In this document: one piece after another, positions 8,114 to 16,251 of the stretch
Layout of the letters: every line of letters starts with the position of its first letter
Position numbering within the stretch: position 1 is the first letter of the stretch
NCBI RefSeq assembly: GCF_009827655.1
Contig: NZ_WTYV01000009.1
Location: 1-64,000, forward strand
Length of the DNA: 64,000 bases
Reading direction: 5' to 3'
Origin: Alteraurantiacibacter buctensis
GTDB lineage: Bacteria > Pseudomonadota > Alphaproteobacteria > Sphingomonadales > Sphingomonadaceae
Made by a program: the position numbers and the translations under genes
Notes under the pieces: generated by a model
Database searches by the model: none
Told to the model about the DNA's origin: nothing
What the model saw: only the letters and a program-made list of their open reading frames with translations

Positions 8114-11100
8114 TCAGAATTCGAAGGTTGCGCCAAGGAAGAACGAGCGGCCGACGAGGTCGTAGAGCGCAGCATCGGTCGAGTTCTGCGAGCTGGCCAC
8201 GAATGGCAGGCCGCGATCGAACAGGTTGGTCACCCCGGCGCGCAGTTCCAGACCGTTCTCGAAGGTGTAGTTCGCGAACAGGTCGAACAGGTGGTAGGAC
8301 GAGACGCCGACCTGGACGTTGTTGGGCGTGAGCACCGAACTGACATCGTCGATCGCCCCCTGGAAGCGCCAGCGCAGGCCCACGTTGAAGTCGTCCGTCC
8401 GGTAGCCGAAGGTGCTAAGCGCCTTCCATTCCGGCGTGGCGCGCGGCGGCACGCTGTTGGGTCCGGCCCCGCCGTTGCTGATGCCGGTATAGTCGAGGAA
8501 CGGCGCCCCGGGCAGCAGTTGCACCTTGAACGAATTGAGCCAGCCGATCGCGCTGTCGACATAGACCCGGCCACTATCGGCCAGGAACGGCGCGGGCACG
8601 CTCCAGCGCACCTGCACCTCCACCCCGTCGGTCTTCAGCGCGCCCAGGTTCTGGAACGGCGTGGACACGTTGAGCAGCTGGCCGTTGGCATCGCGGCGCA
8701 CCAGCTGGCAGAACTCGTTGGTGGTGCTGTAGCTGGGGTTGCTGCCATCCAAGTTGTAGCACTTGGACAGCACCGTCAGGCCGGGGATCGGCGAGATCAC
8801 GTTCTGGATGCTGATGTTGTAGTAATCGACCGACAGCGAGAAGTCGCCGAACACGCCGTCGCTCGCCGGAGAGTTGAACACCGCGCCCACGTTGAAGGTA
8901 TTGGCCCGCTCCGGCGTCAGCAGGGCATTGCCCGTGTTCACCTGGCCGGTGGCGGTGGTGGGGAACTGGTAGGACCCGATCCCCGCCTGCGGCACGCCCT
9001 GCGCCACGCACAGGTTGGCCACCTGGGTGCCGTTGGCTCCGGTGCGCGCCGTGGAGCGCACGTCGCACGGATCGCCCAGCGCGCCCGGCGGGGTGCCGAT
9101 CACCAGCTGCGCACCCTGCGGGGGCGAGAACAGCTCGGCAATGTTGGGCGCACGCACGGCGCGCTGGTAGCTGCCACGGATCAGCAGGTCCTCTACCGGC
9201 CGCCAGCGGGCGTCGAATTCGTAGCTGTGGACTGAGCCGACCGTGGAATAGTCCGACACGCGGCCCGCCGCGCCGATCGCCAGTTCCTCGGCAAAGGGGC
9301 TGTTGGCGATCAGCGGAATGTCGACCTGCGCGGCAAATTCCTTCACCGCAATCGCCGTGCGGCCCAGCGGCAGGGTGTTGACCACGCCTTCGATGTTGGC
9401 GCCCGGGGCAAAGCCGCTGTCTGCCGTCAGGTCCTGGTCCGGCGCGAAAGCATAGGTGTTGCGGCGATAGCTGCCCAGCAGCGCGATTTGCGCCGGCCCG
9501 GCACCCAGGTCGAAAAGGTTGCCGTTGACCTGCGCCTGGAACTGGGTCTGCGTCAGGTCCTCGATGCTGATCGCATCCTTGGTGATGAAATCGACGCAGG
9601 CGGCCGAGAGGCTGCGGGCGTTGCTGTCACCGAAGGGATTGAACCCGCCGCTGCACAGCGACCGGCCGCCGTCCGCCGCATTGAGCAGCCGCTGCACCTG
9701 CGACTTGAGCACCGCCTGGTGCATCACCTGGGTATGGCGCGACTGGTCGTAGGCCCCGAACACGTCGTAGGTCCAGCCGTCGGTAATGTCGCCGCGGAAG
9801 CCCAGCACGTACTGCTGGACCACGTAGTTCTCGTCCCAGTTCTTGTCCGGCACGCCGACATAGCGGCCGTTCCAGGTGAAGTTGGCCGTGGGATTAGGCC
9901 GCGAAGCCAAAACGCGGGCCAGATCGGGCGTGATGAAGGGGTTGGTCACCGGCACGCTGGTCAGCGTGGGGAACTGGGTCAGGCTGCCGCCGCTTTCGGT
10001 GTTCACCGTCAGGTCCACATAGAGGAACTGGCCATAGGCGGTGATGCTCGGGGCCAGCTCGTACTCGCCGTTGACGAAGGCAGTCTTGCGCTCCAGCGAG
10101 TTGAGGATCTGGATCTGCTGGCCCACCGGCATGCGCACCTGGTTGCCGAACACGCCATAGCCATTGGTGCCGTTGGGGCCCTGATAGTTGACCGCGCCCG
10201 GCTGGACCACCGCCCCGCCCGCCGCGATGTTGTTCTGGGTGAACAGCGTGCCGTTATTGTTGAAGCCCAGGTTGCCCACCTGGCTGCCCTGGGTGATCGA
10301 TCCGGGCAGGTTCAGCGGGGTGCCGTAGCCGGCGAAGACCTGCTGGATCACCGCCAGGCTGGGCGAGTTGGTGGCGCTGGGAATGAAGGTGCCGGTGCCG
10401 ATGAACGATGATGGCACCTTGTCGAAGAAGAAGTCCCGCTCGCTGCCCTGCAGCGAATCCTGGTGGGTATAGCTGAAGGCGGCCAGCACGCTGCCGCGCC
10501 CGTCAGCGAAGGCCGAACCGATCGCCAGCGAGGTGTTGTAGCGCTCGGCATCGCCCATCTCGCTGATGCCGTACTGGCCATCCAGCACCACGCCTTCGAA
10601 CCCGCGCAGGGTGCGGAAGTTGACCACGCCCGACATCGCGTCCGAACCGTAAACTGCCGAGGCGCCGCCGGTGATCACGTCCACCCCGCCGATGATCGAT
10701 TCCGGGATGATGTTGATGTCCACGTTGCCCGAGATGTCGGACAGCGGCAGGCGGCGGCCGTCCAGCAGCACCAGGTTGCGGTTGGAGCCGAGGCCCCGCA
10801 GGTTGATCGTCGCGCGCCCGCCGGTGCCCTGCCCGCCGGTGGCGGCATTGCCCGAGGTGGTGAAGCTGGGCAGCTGGTTCAGCGCATCGTTGAGGTTGAT
10901 CGTGCCGGCCTGGTCGAGCGCTTCCGGCCCCACCGTGATGATCGGGCTGACCGAAGTGTTGTTGGGCCGCCGGATCAGCGAGCCGGTGACGACGATCGTG
11001 TCATCGTCGTCCGCGCTTGCCGATTCGGCACCAGCCTGCGCCAGGGCAGCCGATGGCAGCAACAGCGCGGTGGCACAGGCGGCCAGCGACGACGACACCA

Positions 11101-11125
11101 AGAGACGAGAAAAAGACGAAACCAT
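8114..11125 (-). CDS. TonB-dependent outer-membrane receptor
   Basis: 1003 aa. Signal peptide at residues 1-29 (ending SAALAQA). A plug domain follows at about 40-190: the DDTIVVTGSLIRR start, NLRGLG, the LVLLDGRRLP strand and the GGASAVYGSDAMSGVVNF segment typical of sphingomonad receptors. The rest is a 22-strand barrel ending in Phe-Glu-Phe, the expected aromatic C-terminal signal for BamA insertion. It should import a substrate across the outer membrane using TonB energy. Its location between an aromatic-acid MFS gene and a shikimate dehydrogenase gene suggests an aromatic or hydroaromatic ester ligand, but the ligand is inferred. A sigma-70-type promoter with an embedded operator lies just upstream. 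Confidence 0.93.
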   Translation of the reverse strand: MVSSFSRLLVSSSLAACATALLLPSAALAQAGAESASADDDDTIVVTGSLIRRPNNTSVSPIITVGPEALDQAGTINLNDALNQLPSFTTSGNAATGGQGTGGRATINLRGLGSNRNLVLLDGRRLPLSDISGNVDINIIPESIIGGVDVITGGASAVYGSDAMSGVVNFRTLRGFEGVVLDGQYGISEMGDAERYNTSLAIGSAFADGRGSVLAAFSYTHQDSLQGSERDFFFDKVPSSFIGTGTFIPSATNSPSLAVIQQVFAGYGTPLNLPGSITQGSQVGNLGFNNNGTLFTQNNIAAGGAVVQPGAVNYQGPNGTNGYGVFGNQVRMPVGQQIQILNSLERKTAFVNGEYELAPSITAYGQFLYVDLTVNTESGGSLTQFPTLTSVPVTNPFITPDLARVLASRPNPTANFTWNGRYVGVPDKNWDENYVVQQYVLGFRGDITDGWTYDVFGAYDQSRHTQVMHQAVLKSQVQRLLNAADGGRSLCSGGFNPFGDSNARSLSAACVDFITKDAISIEDLTQTQFQAQVNGNLFDLGAGPAQIALLGSYRRNTYAFAPDQDLTADSGFAPGANIEGVVNTLPLGRTAIAVKEFAAQVDIPLIANSPFAEELAIGAAGRVSDYSTVGSVHSYEFDARWRPVEDLLIRGSYQRAVRAPNIAELFSPPQGAQLVIGTPPGALGDPCDVRSTARTGANGTQVANLCVAQGVPQAGIGSYQFPTTATGQVNTGNALLTPERANTFNVGAVFNSPASDGVFGDFSLSVDYYNISIQNVISPIPGLTVLSKCYNLDGSNPSYSTTNEFCQLVRRDANGQLLNVSTPFQNLGALKTDGVEVQVRWSVPAPFLADSGRVYVDSAIGWLNSFKVQLLPGAPFLDYTGISNGGAGPNSVPPRATPEWKALSTFGYRTDDFNVGLRWRFQGAIDDVSSVLTPNNVQVGVSSYHLFDLFANYTFENGLELRAGVTNLFDRGLPFVASSQNSTDAALYDLVGRSFFLGATFEF

Positions 11126-11171
11126 AATGCACCCTCCCCTTGCCGGATCTGCAATCCGATCGATGGAGGCT

Positions 11172-11200
11172 CATTTATGTTACGAACTAGTTCCTGTCAA
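11172..11200 (-). promoter_or_regulatory. promoter of the TonB receptor gene with embedded operator
   Basis: On the minus strand a perfect TTGACA -35 box (11200-11195) is followed after exactly 17 bases by TAAATG (11177-11172) as the -10 box. The spacer carries GAACTAGTTC, a 10-bp palindrome at 11184-11193. Nineteen bases including this palindrome recur before the tetR gene with two differences. A repressor bound here would block RNA polymerase. Confidence 0.7.
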
Positions 11201-12435
11201 TTTCCAATCGCCATCTGCTTTCCCTGGCCCAGCCGGTGCGCGAGGGCGGCGCAGATCGCGCACAGGACCAGCGGCACGCAGTAGCTGGCAAACAGCACCG
11301 GCAGGGACACCCCGGCCGCCATCAGCTGGCCGCCAAACCACGGGCCGAAGATTGCTCCGGCGCGGCCGATGCCGATGGCCCAGCCCACGCCTGTTGCGCG
11401 GATCGAGGCAGGGTACGATCCCGCGGCCAGCGGCCAGACGCCGTTGTACCCGCCCTGCAGCAGCACCCCGATGCCGAAAGCCGTGGCCATGGTCCCGGCC
11501 ACCGACATGGGAATAGAGGCGAACCACATCATCGCGGCCGCCGCCGCCACCAGCATGACAGGCACCAGCCGCCCCAGCGAAATGCGCACCGCCAGGAAGC
11601 TCATGGCCACGGTGCCCACGAAAGCGCCAAGGTTGTACAGCGCGCCGGCGTAGATTCCGTCGGTCTCGGACAGGCCGGCCTCGATCGCCAACTTGGTGAT
11701 CCAGCTGACGATGAAGTAGAGCACCATCAGGCCGAAGAAGACGGCACCCCACAGGGCCAGCGTGCGGCCACGGAATTCGGTGGCGAAAAGCCGCTTCACC
11801 CCGCCGTCCAAGGCCTGTTCGGCAGAGGCCGGGCGGGCATCGGGCAGGAGCCGCCAGGCCAGCGGAAACAGCACCACGGTAATCAGGCCCGCCGCAACCA
11901 GCAGCGCGTGCCAGCCGTAGACCGGCAGCAGTTGCGCCACGATCAGCCCGGTGAACACGGCGGCAAAGGGGTATCCGGCCTGGACCATGCCCACGGCCAG
12001 GTTGCGGTGGTGGGCCGGGGCACTTTCGGCCGCCAGCGCCGCCATCGCCGCCAGCACCGTGCCGATGCCCGCGCCCACGATCACCCGCAGGACAAAGAAC
12101 TGGGCCACGGTGGTCACCAGCCCGCTGGCCATCATGCCGACAGACATCAGCGCCAGCGCGGTCAGGATGATGCGCCGCCGGCCATAGCGGTCGGCCAGCG
12201 GAGCGATCAGCATGCCGCCGATGGCCATGCCCAGCAGCCCGGCGCTGAACAGGGTGCCCATCACCTCGGCCCCGATGGTCCATTCCTGCTGGATGCGCGG
12301 GGCGATGAAGGACAGGATCGTGACGTCGATCCCGTCGGCCATGTTGATCGCAAAGCACAAGGCCACCACCGCCAGCGTGCGCTTCGTCCAGCCTTCATCT
12401 GTGCCCGCCGGGGCACCCGTGTCGATTGCAGCCAA
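11197..12435 (-). CDS. MFS transporter, aromatic acid:H+ symporter type
   Basis: 412 aa with 12 predicted membrane helices. The first helix carries the DGIDVTILSF motif, matching the DGxD signature of the AAHS family (PcaK, BenK and relatives). The loop between helices 2 and 3 has the MFS motif ADRYGRRR, and a second conserved loop lies in the middle. AAHS members import protocatechuate, 4-hydroxybenzoate, quinate or shikimate across the inner membrane with protons. The gene lies between tetR and the TonB receptor gene, 68 and 71 bases away, which fits a stepwise uptake route from the outer to the inner membrane. The precise substrate is inferred from the dehydrogenase and dehydratase neighbours. 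Confidence 0.88.
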   Translation of the reverse strand: MAAIDTGAPAGTDEGWTKRTLAVVALCFAINMADGIDVTILSFIAPRIQQEWTIGAEVMGTLFSAGLLGMAIGGMLIAPLADRYGRRRIILTALALMSVGMMASGLVTTVAQFFVLRVIVGAGIGTVLAAMAALAAESAPAHHRNLAVGMVQAGYPFAAVFTGLIVAQLLPVYGWHALLVAAGLITVVLFPLAWRLLPDARPASAEQALDGGVKRLFATEFRGRTLALWGAVFFGLMVLYFIVSWITKLAIEAGLSETDGIYAGALYNLGAFVGTVAMSFLAVRISLGRLVPVMLVAAAAAMMWFASIPMSVAGTMATAFGIGVLLQGGYNGVWPLAAGSYPASIRATGVGWAIGIGRAGAIFGPWFGGQLMAAGVSLPVLFASYCVPLVLCAICAALAHRLGQGKQMAIGN

Positions 12436-12503
12436 TTGCCATCCCTCCCGTTATGCCAGGCAATCGCAAACCGGACCGGAGGCAGGGGCGGGAACGCCCG
12501 GCG

Positions 12504-13241
12504 TCAGTCCTGCTTGGTCACCCATGCTATGATGATGTCCGCCACCTGTTTGGCCCGCCGCGCCACCGCTTCGGGGCTGGTCATGTCGACCCCGAAATTC
12601 TGTGCGAAGGTGAACTGGTTGGAGACGTTGTAGAAACTGAGCGCGGTCATGTTGAGGTGCAGCTCCACCGGGTCGATGCCCGGGCGGAAACTGCCCTCCG
12701 CCTCGCCCCGCGCGATGATGCGCGCCAGGATGGCGATGACCTGGCGGTTGCCCGAAGGCAGGTCTTCGATCTGCTTGAGATGCTCGGCCCGGTGGATGTT
12801 CTCGTTCATCACCAGGCGGACCAGTTCGGAATGTTCCGAGTGGTAGTGCACGTCATGCTCGATCAGGCGGCGCAGGGCCTCCACCGCGGTGCCGGATTCG
12901 ATATCGACCTGGGCCTCGCTGGCGCGCACGCGCTGGTAGGCCCGCTTGAGGACCGCGCGGTACAGCTCCTCCTTGCCTTCGAAGTAGTAGTAGATCTTGC
13001 GCTTAGTGGCCTTGCCCGCGATCTCGTCGATCCTCGCGCCGGCCAGGCCCTTTTCGACGAATTCGGCCGTGGCGATGTCGATGATCTGGTTGATGGCCTT
13101 TTCGCGCGCTTCTGCGCGCGACTGGCGCTGGCCCTTCTGGTCGCTCAAGCGGGAACCCCTTCTGCTGCCGGCCGGCACGGACGATCCGCTGCCCCCGCCC
13201 TGCCAGATAGCCTGTTCGCGCCGCTGCGTCTTCACGGCCAT
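12504..13241 (-). CDS. TetR-family regulator, probable local repressor
   Basis: 245 aa. The first about 45 residues are a basic, Gly/Ser/Gln-rich extension. The TetR DNA-binding domain follows at about 46-95 (INQIIDIATAEFVEKG helix, GARIDEIAGKA recognition region, then KIYYYFEGKEELY). The C-terminal domain resembles TetR_C of the RutR/YcdC group, with DVHYHSEHSELVRLVMNEN and a hydrophobic core. It is the first gene of the transporter-receptor-dehydrogenase run and is divergent from the dehydratase gene. A 19-bp motif with the GAACTAG core lies just before it and again before the receptor gene, so auto-repression and control of the locus are likely. The inducer may be a pathway intermediate. 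Confidence 0.88.
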   Translation of the reverse strand: MAVKTQRREQAIWQGGGSGSSVPAGSRRGSRLSDQKGQRQSRAEAREKAINQIIDIATAEFVEKGLAGARIDEIAGKATKRKIYYYFEGKEELYRAVLKRAYQRVRASEAQVDIESGTAVEALRRLIEHDVHYHSEHSELVRLVMNENIHRAEHLKQIEDLPSGNRQVIAILARIIARGEAEGSFRPGIDPVELHLNMTALSFYNVSNQFTFAQNFGVDMTSPEAVARRAKQVADIIIAWVTKQD

Positions 13242-13260
13242 GACCAGTTACCAACTCCGA

Positions 13261-13282
13261 ATTATGTAACGAACTAGTCCCT
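13261..13282. promoter_or_regulatory. candidate TetR operator in the divergent control region
   Basis: ATGTAACGAACTAGTCCCT at 13264-13282 matches ATGTTACGAACTAGTTCCT (11178-11196) at 17 of 19 positions. On the minus strand it abuts CATAAT (13266-13261), a likely -10 box for tetR; the -35 region is poor. It lies 97 bases before the dehydratase start, so it could control both directions. Confidence 0.65.
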
Positions 13283-13378
13283 CACATTTTCTCTGTTGTC
13301 AACCACGCTTTGGTGTTAGCCTGCGGGCAAGAGGGCACGCCTGCGGCCCCGCAGGAATGGGCTTGAAGAGGATCGGGG

Positions 13379-15241
13379 ATGAAGACGTCGATCGCCACGG
13401 TTTCGATCAGCGGCACGCTGGAGGCCAAGCTGCAGGCCATCGCGGCCGCCGGGTTCCAGGGCGCGGAAGTGTTCGAGAACGACCTGCTCTCATCCCCCCT
13501 CACCGCGCGCGAGATCGGCGCGCTGATGCGCGAACTGGGGCTGGCCTGCACCCTGTTCCAGCCCTTCCGCGACCTGGAGGGCATGCCTGACGATTTGCGC
13601 CAGCGCACTTTCGACCGCCTTGAACGCAAGTTCGACCTGATGGGGGAACTTGGCGCGCGCGACGTGCTGGTCTGCTCCAATTGCCAGCCGCACGCGCTGG
13701 CGGATCGCGGGCGGCTGCTGGCGGACCTGGCCGAAGCGGCCGAGCGGGCTGGACGGCGGGACTTGCGCGTGGGCTATGAAGCCCTGGCCTGGGGTCGCCA
13801 CGTGTTCGACCATCGCGAGGCCTGGGGCCTGGTGCGCGATGTCGACCACCCCGCCCTTGGCCTGATCCTCGACAGCTTCCATTCGCTGGCCCGCGCCGTG
13901 CCGTCCAGCAGCATCGGCGATATCCGGCCTGAAAAGCTGTTCATGGTGCAGGTGGCCGATGCACCCCGGCTGGACATGGATTACCTCAGCTGGAGCCGCC
14001 ATTTCCGCTGCATGCCCGGCCAGGGCGACCTGCCGCTGGATGACTGGGCCGATGCCATCCGCCGGATCGGCTATGACGGGTTCTGGAGCCTGGAGATCTT
14101 CAACGACCGCTTCCGCGCCGGTTCGGCCAGCGGCGTGGCTACCGATGGCTACCGCTCGCTGCGCCTGCTGGAGGGCGGCATCAACCGGCCCGCGCAGCCC
14201 GTGCCCGCGCTGCCGACCCGCAGCGAGCCGCTGGGCGTGGAATTCATCGAGTTTGCCGCCAGCCATGCCGAGGCCGAAGATCTGGCGGCCATGCTGCGGC
14301 CGCTGGGCTTCGTGCCCACCGCGCGCCACCGCAGCAAGGACGTCACCCGCTGGCAGCAGGGGCAGGCCAACATCGTCATCAACTGCGAGCAGGAGGGCCT
14401 GGCCCACAGTTTCGACATGGTCCACGGTGCCTCGGTCTGCGCCATCGGCATTGCCGTGGCCGATCCGCAGGCCGCGCTAGCCCGCGCCGATGCCATGCGC
14501 ATCGAACGCTTCGAACAGGCCATCGCGCCCGACGAATGGGCCGTGCCATCGGTGCGCGGGGTGGGCGGCAGCCTGCTCTACCTGGTGGAAGCGGCCACGA
14601 CGCAGGCCATGTGGGCGCACGAGTTTCCACATCCGCTGGAGCCGGCACCCGCAGCAGGACCGGCACTCAGCCTCGACCACATCGCCCAGACCATGCAGTA
14701 CGAAGAATTCCTTAGCTGGCTGCTTTTCTACATCAGCCTGTTCGCCATGCGCAAAACGCCGCAGGTGGAGATCGCCGATCCGATGGGGCTGGTGCAGAGC
14801 CAGGCGGTGGAATCGGCCAACGGGGCTGTGCGCTTCACGCTCAACGGGTCGCTGGCGCACCAATCGCTGTCGGCCCGCTTCGTGCAGAACTATTTCGGTG
14901 CCGGAGTGCAGCACATCGCCTTTGCCTGCGACGACATCTTCGCCGCGGCCGACCGGGCGATTGCCGGCGGGGTGGAGCGGCTGGCAATCCCCGCCAACTA
15001 CTACGAGGACCTGGAGGCCCGCTGGGGCCTGGCCCCCGACCTGGTGCAACGAATGGCCGCGCGCGACATCCTGTATGACCGCGACGGCGATGCCGAATAC
15101 TTCCAGTTCTACACCCGCGCCTTTGCCCGCCGGGTGTTCTTCGAACTGGTCGAGCGGCGCGATTATGGCGGATACGGCGCGGCCAATGCCCCGATCCGCC
15201 TTGCCGCCCAGGCGCGCCACAAACCGCAATTCATCGACTGA
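13379..15241 (+). CDS. 3-dehydroshikimate dehydratase fused to HPPD-like VOC domain (QsuB/QuiC type)
   Basis: 620 aa, two domains. Residues 1-265 are a TIM barrel of the sugar phosphate isomerase/AP endonuclease 2 type with metal-ligand candidates Glu134, Asp165, Gln191 and Glu239, plus His168 nearby; this half is expected to turn 3-dehydroshikimate into protocatechuate. Residues about 285-610 resemble 4-hydroxyphenylpyruvate dioxygenase (two VOC modules), and its 2-His-1-carboxylate iron site seems kept: His434 (LDHIAQ), His512 (QHIAF) and Glu589 (FFELVE). The C-terminal YGGYGAANAPIRLAAQ segment also matches the HPPD pattern. It leads an operon with two exported esterases and a beta-propeller protein. 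Activity of the second domain is unknown. Confidence 0.9.
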   Translation: MKTSIATVSISGTLEAKLQAIAAAGFQGAEVFENDLLSSPLTAREIGALMRELGLACTLFQPFRDLEGMPDDLRQRTFDRLERKFDLMGELGARDVLVCSNCQPHALADRGRLLADLAEAAERAGRRDLRVGYEALAWGRHVFDHREAWGLVRDVDHPALGLILDSFHSLARAVPSSSIGDIRPEKLFMVQVADAPRLDMDYLSWSRHFRCMPGQGDLPLDDWADAIRRIGYDGFWSLEIFNDRFRAGSASGVATDGYRSLRLLEGGINRPAQPVPALPTRSEPLGVEFIEFAASHAEAEDLAAMLRPLGFVPTARHRSKDVTRWQQGQANIVINCEQEGLAHSFDMVHGASVCAIGIAVADPQAALARADAMRIERFEQAIAPDEWAVPSVRGVGGSLLYLVEAATTQAMWAHEFPHPLEPAPAAGPALSLDHIAQTMQYEEFLSWLLFYISLFAMRKTPQVEIADPMGLVQSQAVESANGAVRFTLNGSLAHQSLSARFVQNYFGAGVQHIAFACDDIFAAADRAIAGGVERLAIPANYYEDLEARWGLAPDLVQRMAARDILYDRDGDAEYFQFYTRAFARRVFFELVERRDYGGYGAANAPIRLAAQARHKPQFID

Positions 15242-15258
15242 CAAGGGAGAATAGAGGG

Positions 15259-16251
15259 ATGAGCATGAACAGGCACGCCGGAGCGGCCACACTCGCACTG
15301 CTGGCGGCATCGCTGGCCGCGCCGGTACAGGCACAGGGTCAGCGCGATTTTCCGGTGGCCGATGCGCCGGTGCTGGCCGACAACTTTCCGGTCCACGCCG
15401 TGCCCTTTCCGCGCGGGGTCAGCGCCTGGCGCGACGTGATCTACCAGCAGTTGTCGGGCCATATCCCGCAGGTGCTCGATATCTATGTCCCGCGCGAACC
15501 AGGGCCGCACCCGCTGGTGCTATATATCCACGGCGGCGGCTGGCAGGGCGGGCACACGCGCCATTCGGGTGCCCTGGCCAATTTCCCCGAGGTGCTGGCG
15601 GCGCTGGCGGCGGAAGGCTTCGTGGTAGCCAGCCTCGAGTATCGCCTGTCTGCCGATGCGCAGTTTCCGGCCCAGTTGCAGGATGCCAAGGCGGCCATCC
15701 GGTTCCTGGCCGCCAATGCCGCGCAGTACCGGGTCGATCCGGCGCGGGTCGGCGTGTGGGGCGGCTCCGCCGGCGGGCACCTGACGGCGCTGGCTGCGCT
15801 CACCTGCGGCGACACCGCGCTTGATCCCGCAGCAGCAGGCGAACCCTGCGTGTCAGCGGCAGTGACATGGTACGGCGTGTTCGACTTTGCCCAGCAGGCA
15901 GCCGGCCAGCCGGGCAGTGTCGACACCGCCGCCGAGCGGCTGCTGGGCTGCGCAGGACGCTGCCCGGCCGACCGCTATGCCTTCGCCAGCCCGGTGACCT
16001 ACATCGATGCGCAGGACCCCGCCTTCCTGCTGATCCACGGCGAGGAGGACCGCACCGTCGCCATTGGCCAGTCGCGGCTGGCCGAACAGCGCCTGCGCGC
16101 CGCCGGGGTACCGGTGGAGGCGATCTACATCCCGCACGTCGACCACAGCTTCATTGGCCGCACGCCGGCCGAAACGCGCGAGGCCACCCTGCGAGCCACC
16201 AATGCCACCTTCGACTTCTTCCATGCCCGCCTGCACCGGGGAGGCCAGTGA
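15259..16251 (+). CDS. exported alpha/beta hydrolase, BD-FAE/HSL-like esterase
   Basis: 330 aa. Signal peptide at residues 1-26 (ending VQAQG). The oxyanion-hole motif HGGGW is at 91-95, the nucleophile elbow GGSAGGH carries Ser170, and Asp264 (HGEEDRTV) with His296 (VDHSF) complete the triad. This is a carboxylesterase fold of the hormone-sensitive lipase or feruloyl-esterase-like group. It starts 17 bases after the dehydratase gene and its stop overlaps the next start by one base, so it belongs to the operon. I infer periplasmic or extracellular cleavage of an ester linked to the shikimate/quinate pathway, for example a hydroxycinnamoyl ester; the substrate is not shown by sequence. Confidence 0.88.
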   Translation: MSMNRHAGAATLALLAASLAAPVQAQGQRDFPVADAPVLADNFPVHAVPFPRGVSAWRDVIYQQLSGHIPQVLDIYVPREPGPHPLVLYIHGGGWQGGHTRHSGALANFPEVLAALAAEGFVVASLEYRLSADAQFPAQLQDAKAAIRFLAANAAQYRVDPARVGVWGGSAGGHLTALAALTCGDTALDPAAAGEPCVSAAVTWYGVFDFAQQAAGQPGSVDTAAERLLGCAGRCPADRYAFASPVTYIDAQDPAFLLIHGEEDRTVAIGQSRLAEQRLRAAGVPVEAIYIPHVDHSFIGRTPAETREATLRATNATFDFFHARLHRGGQ

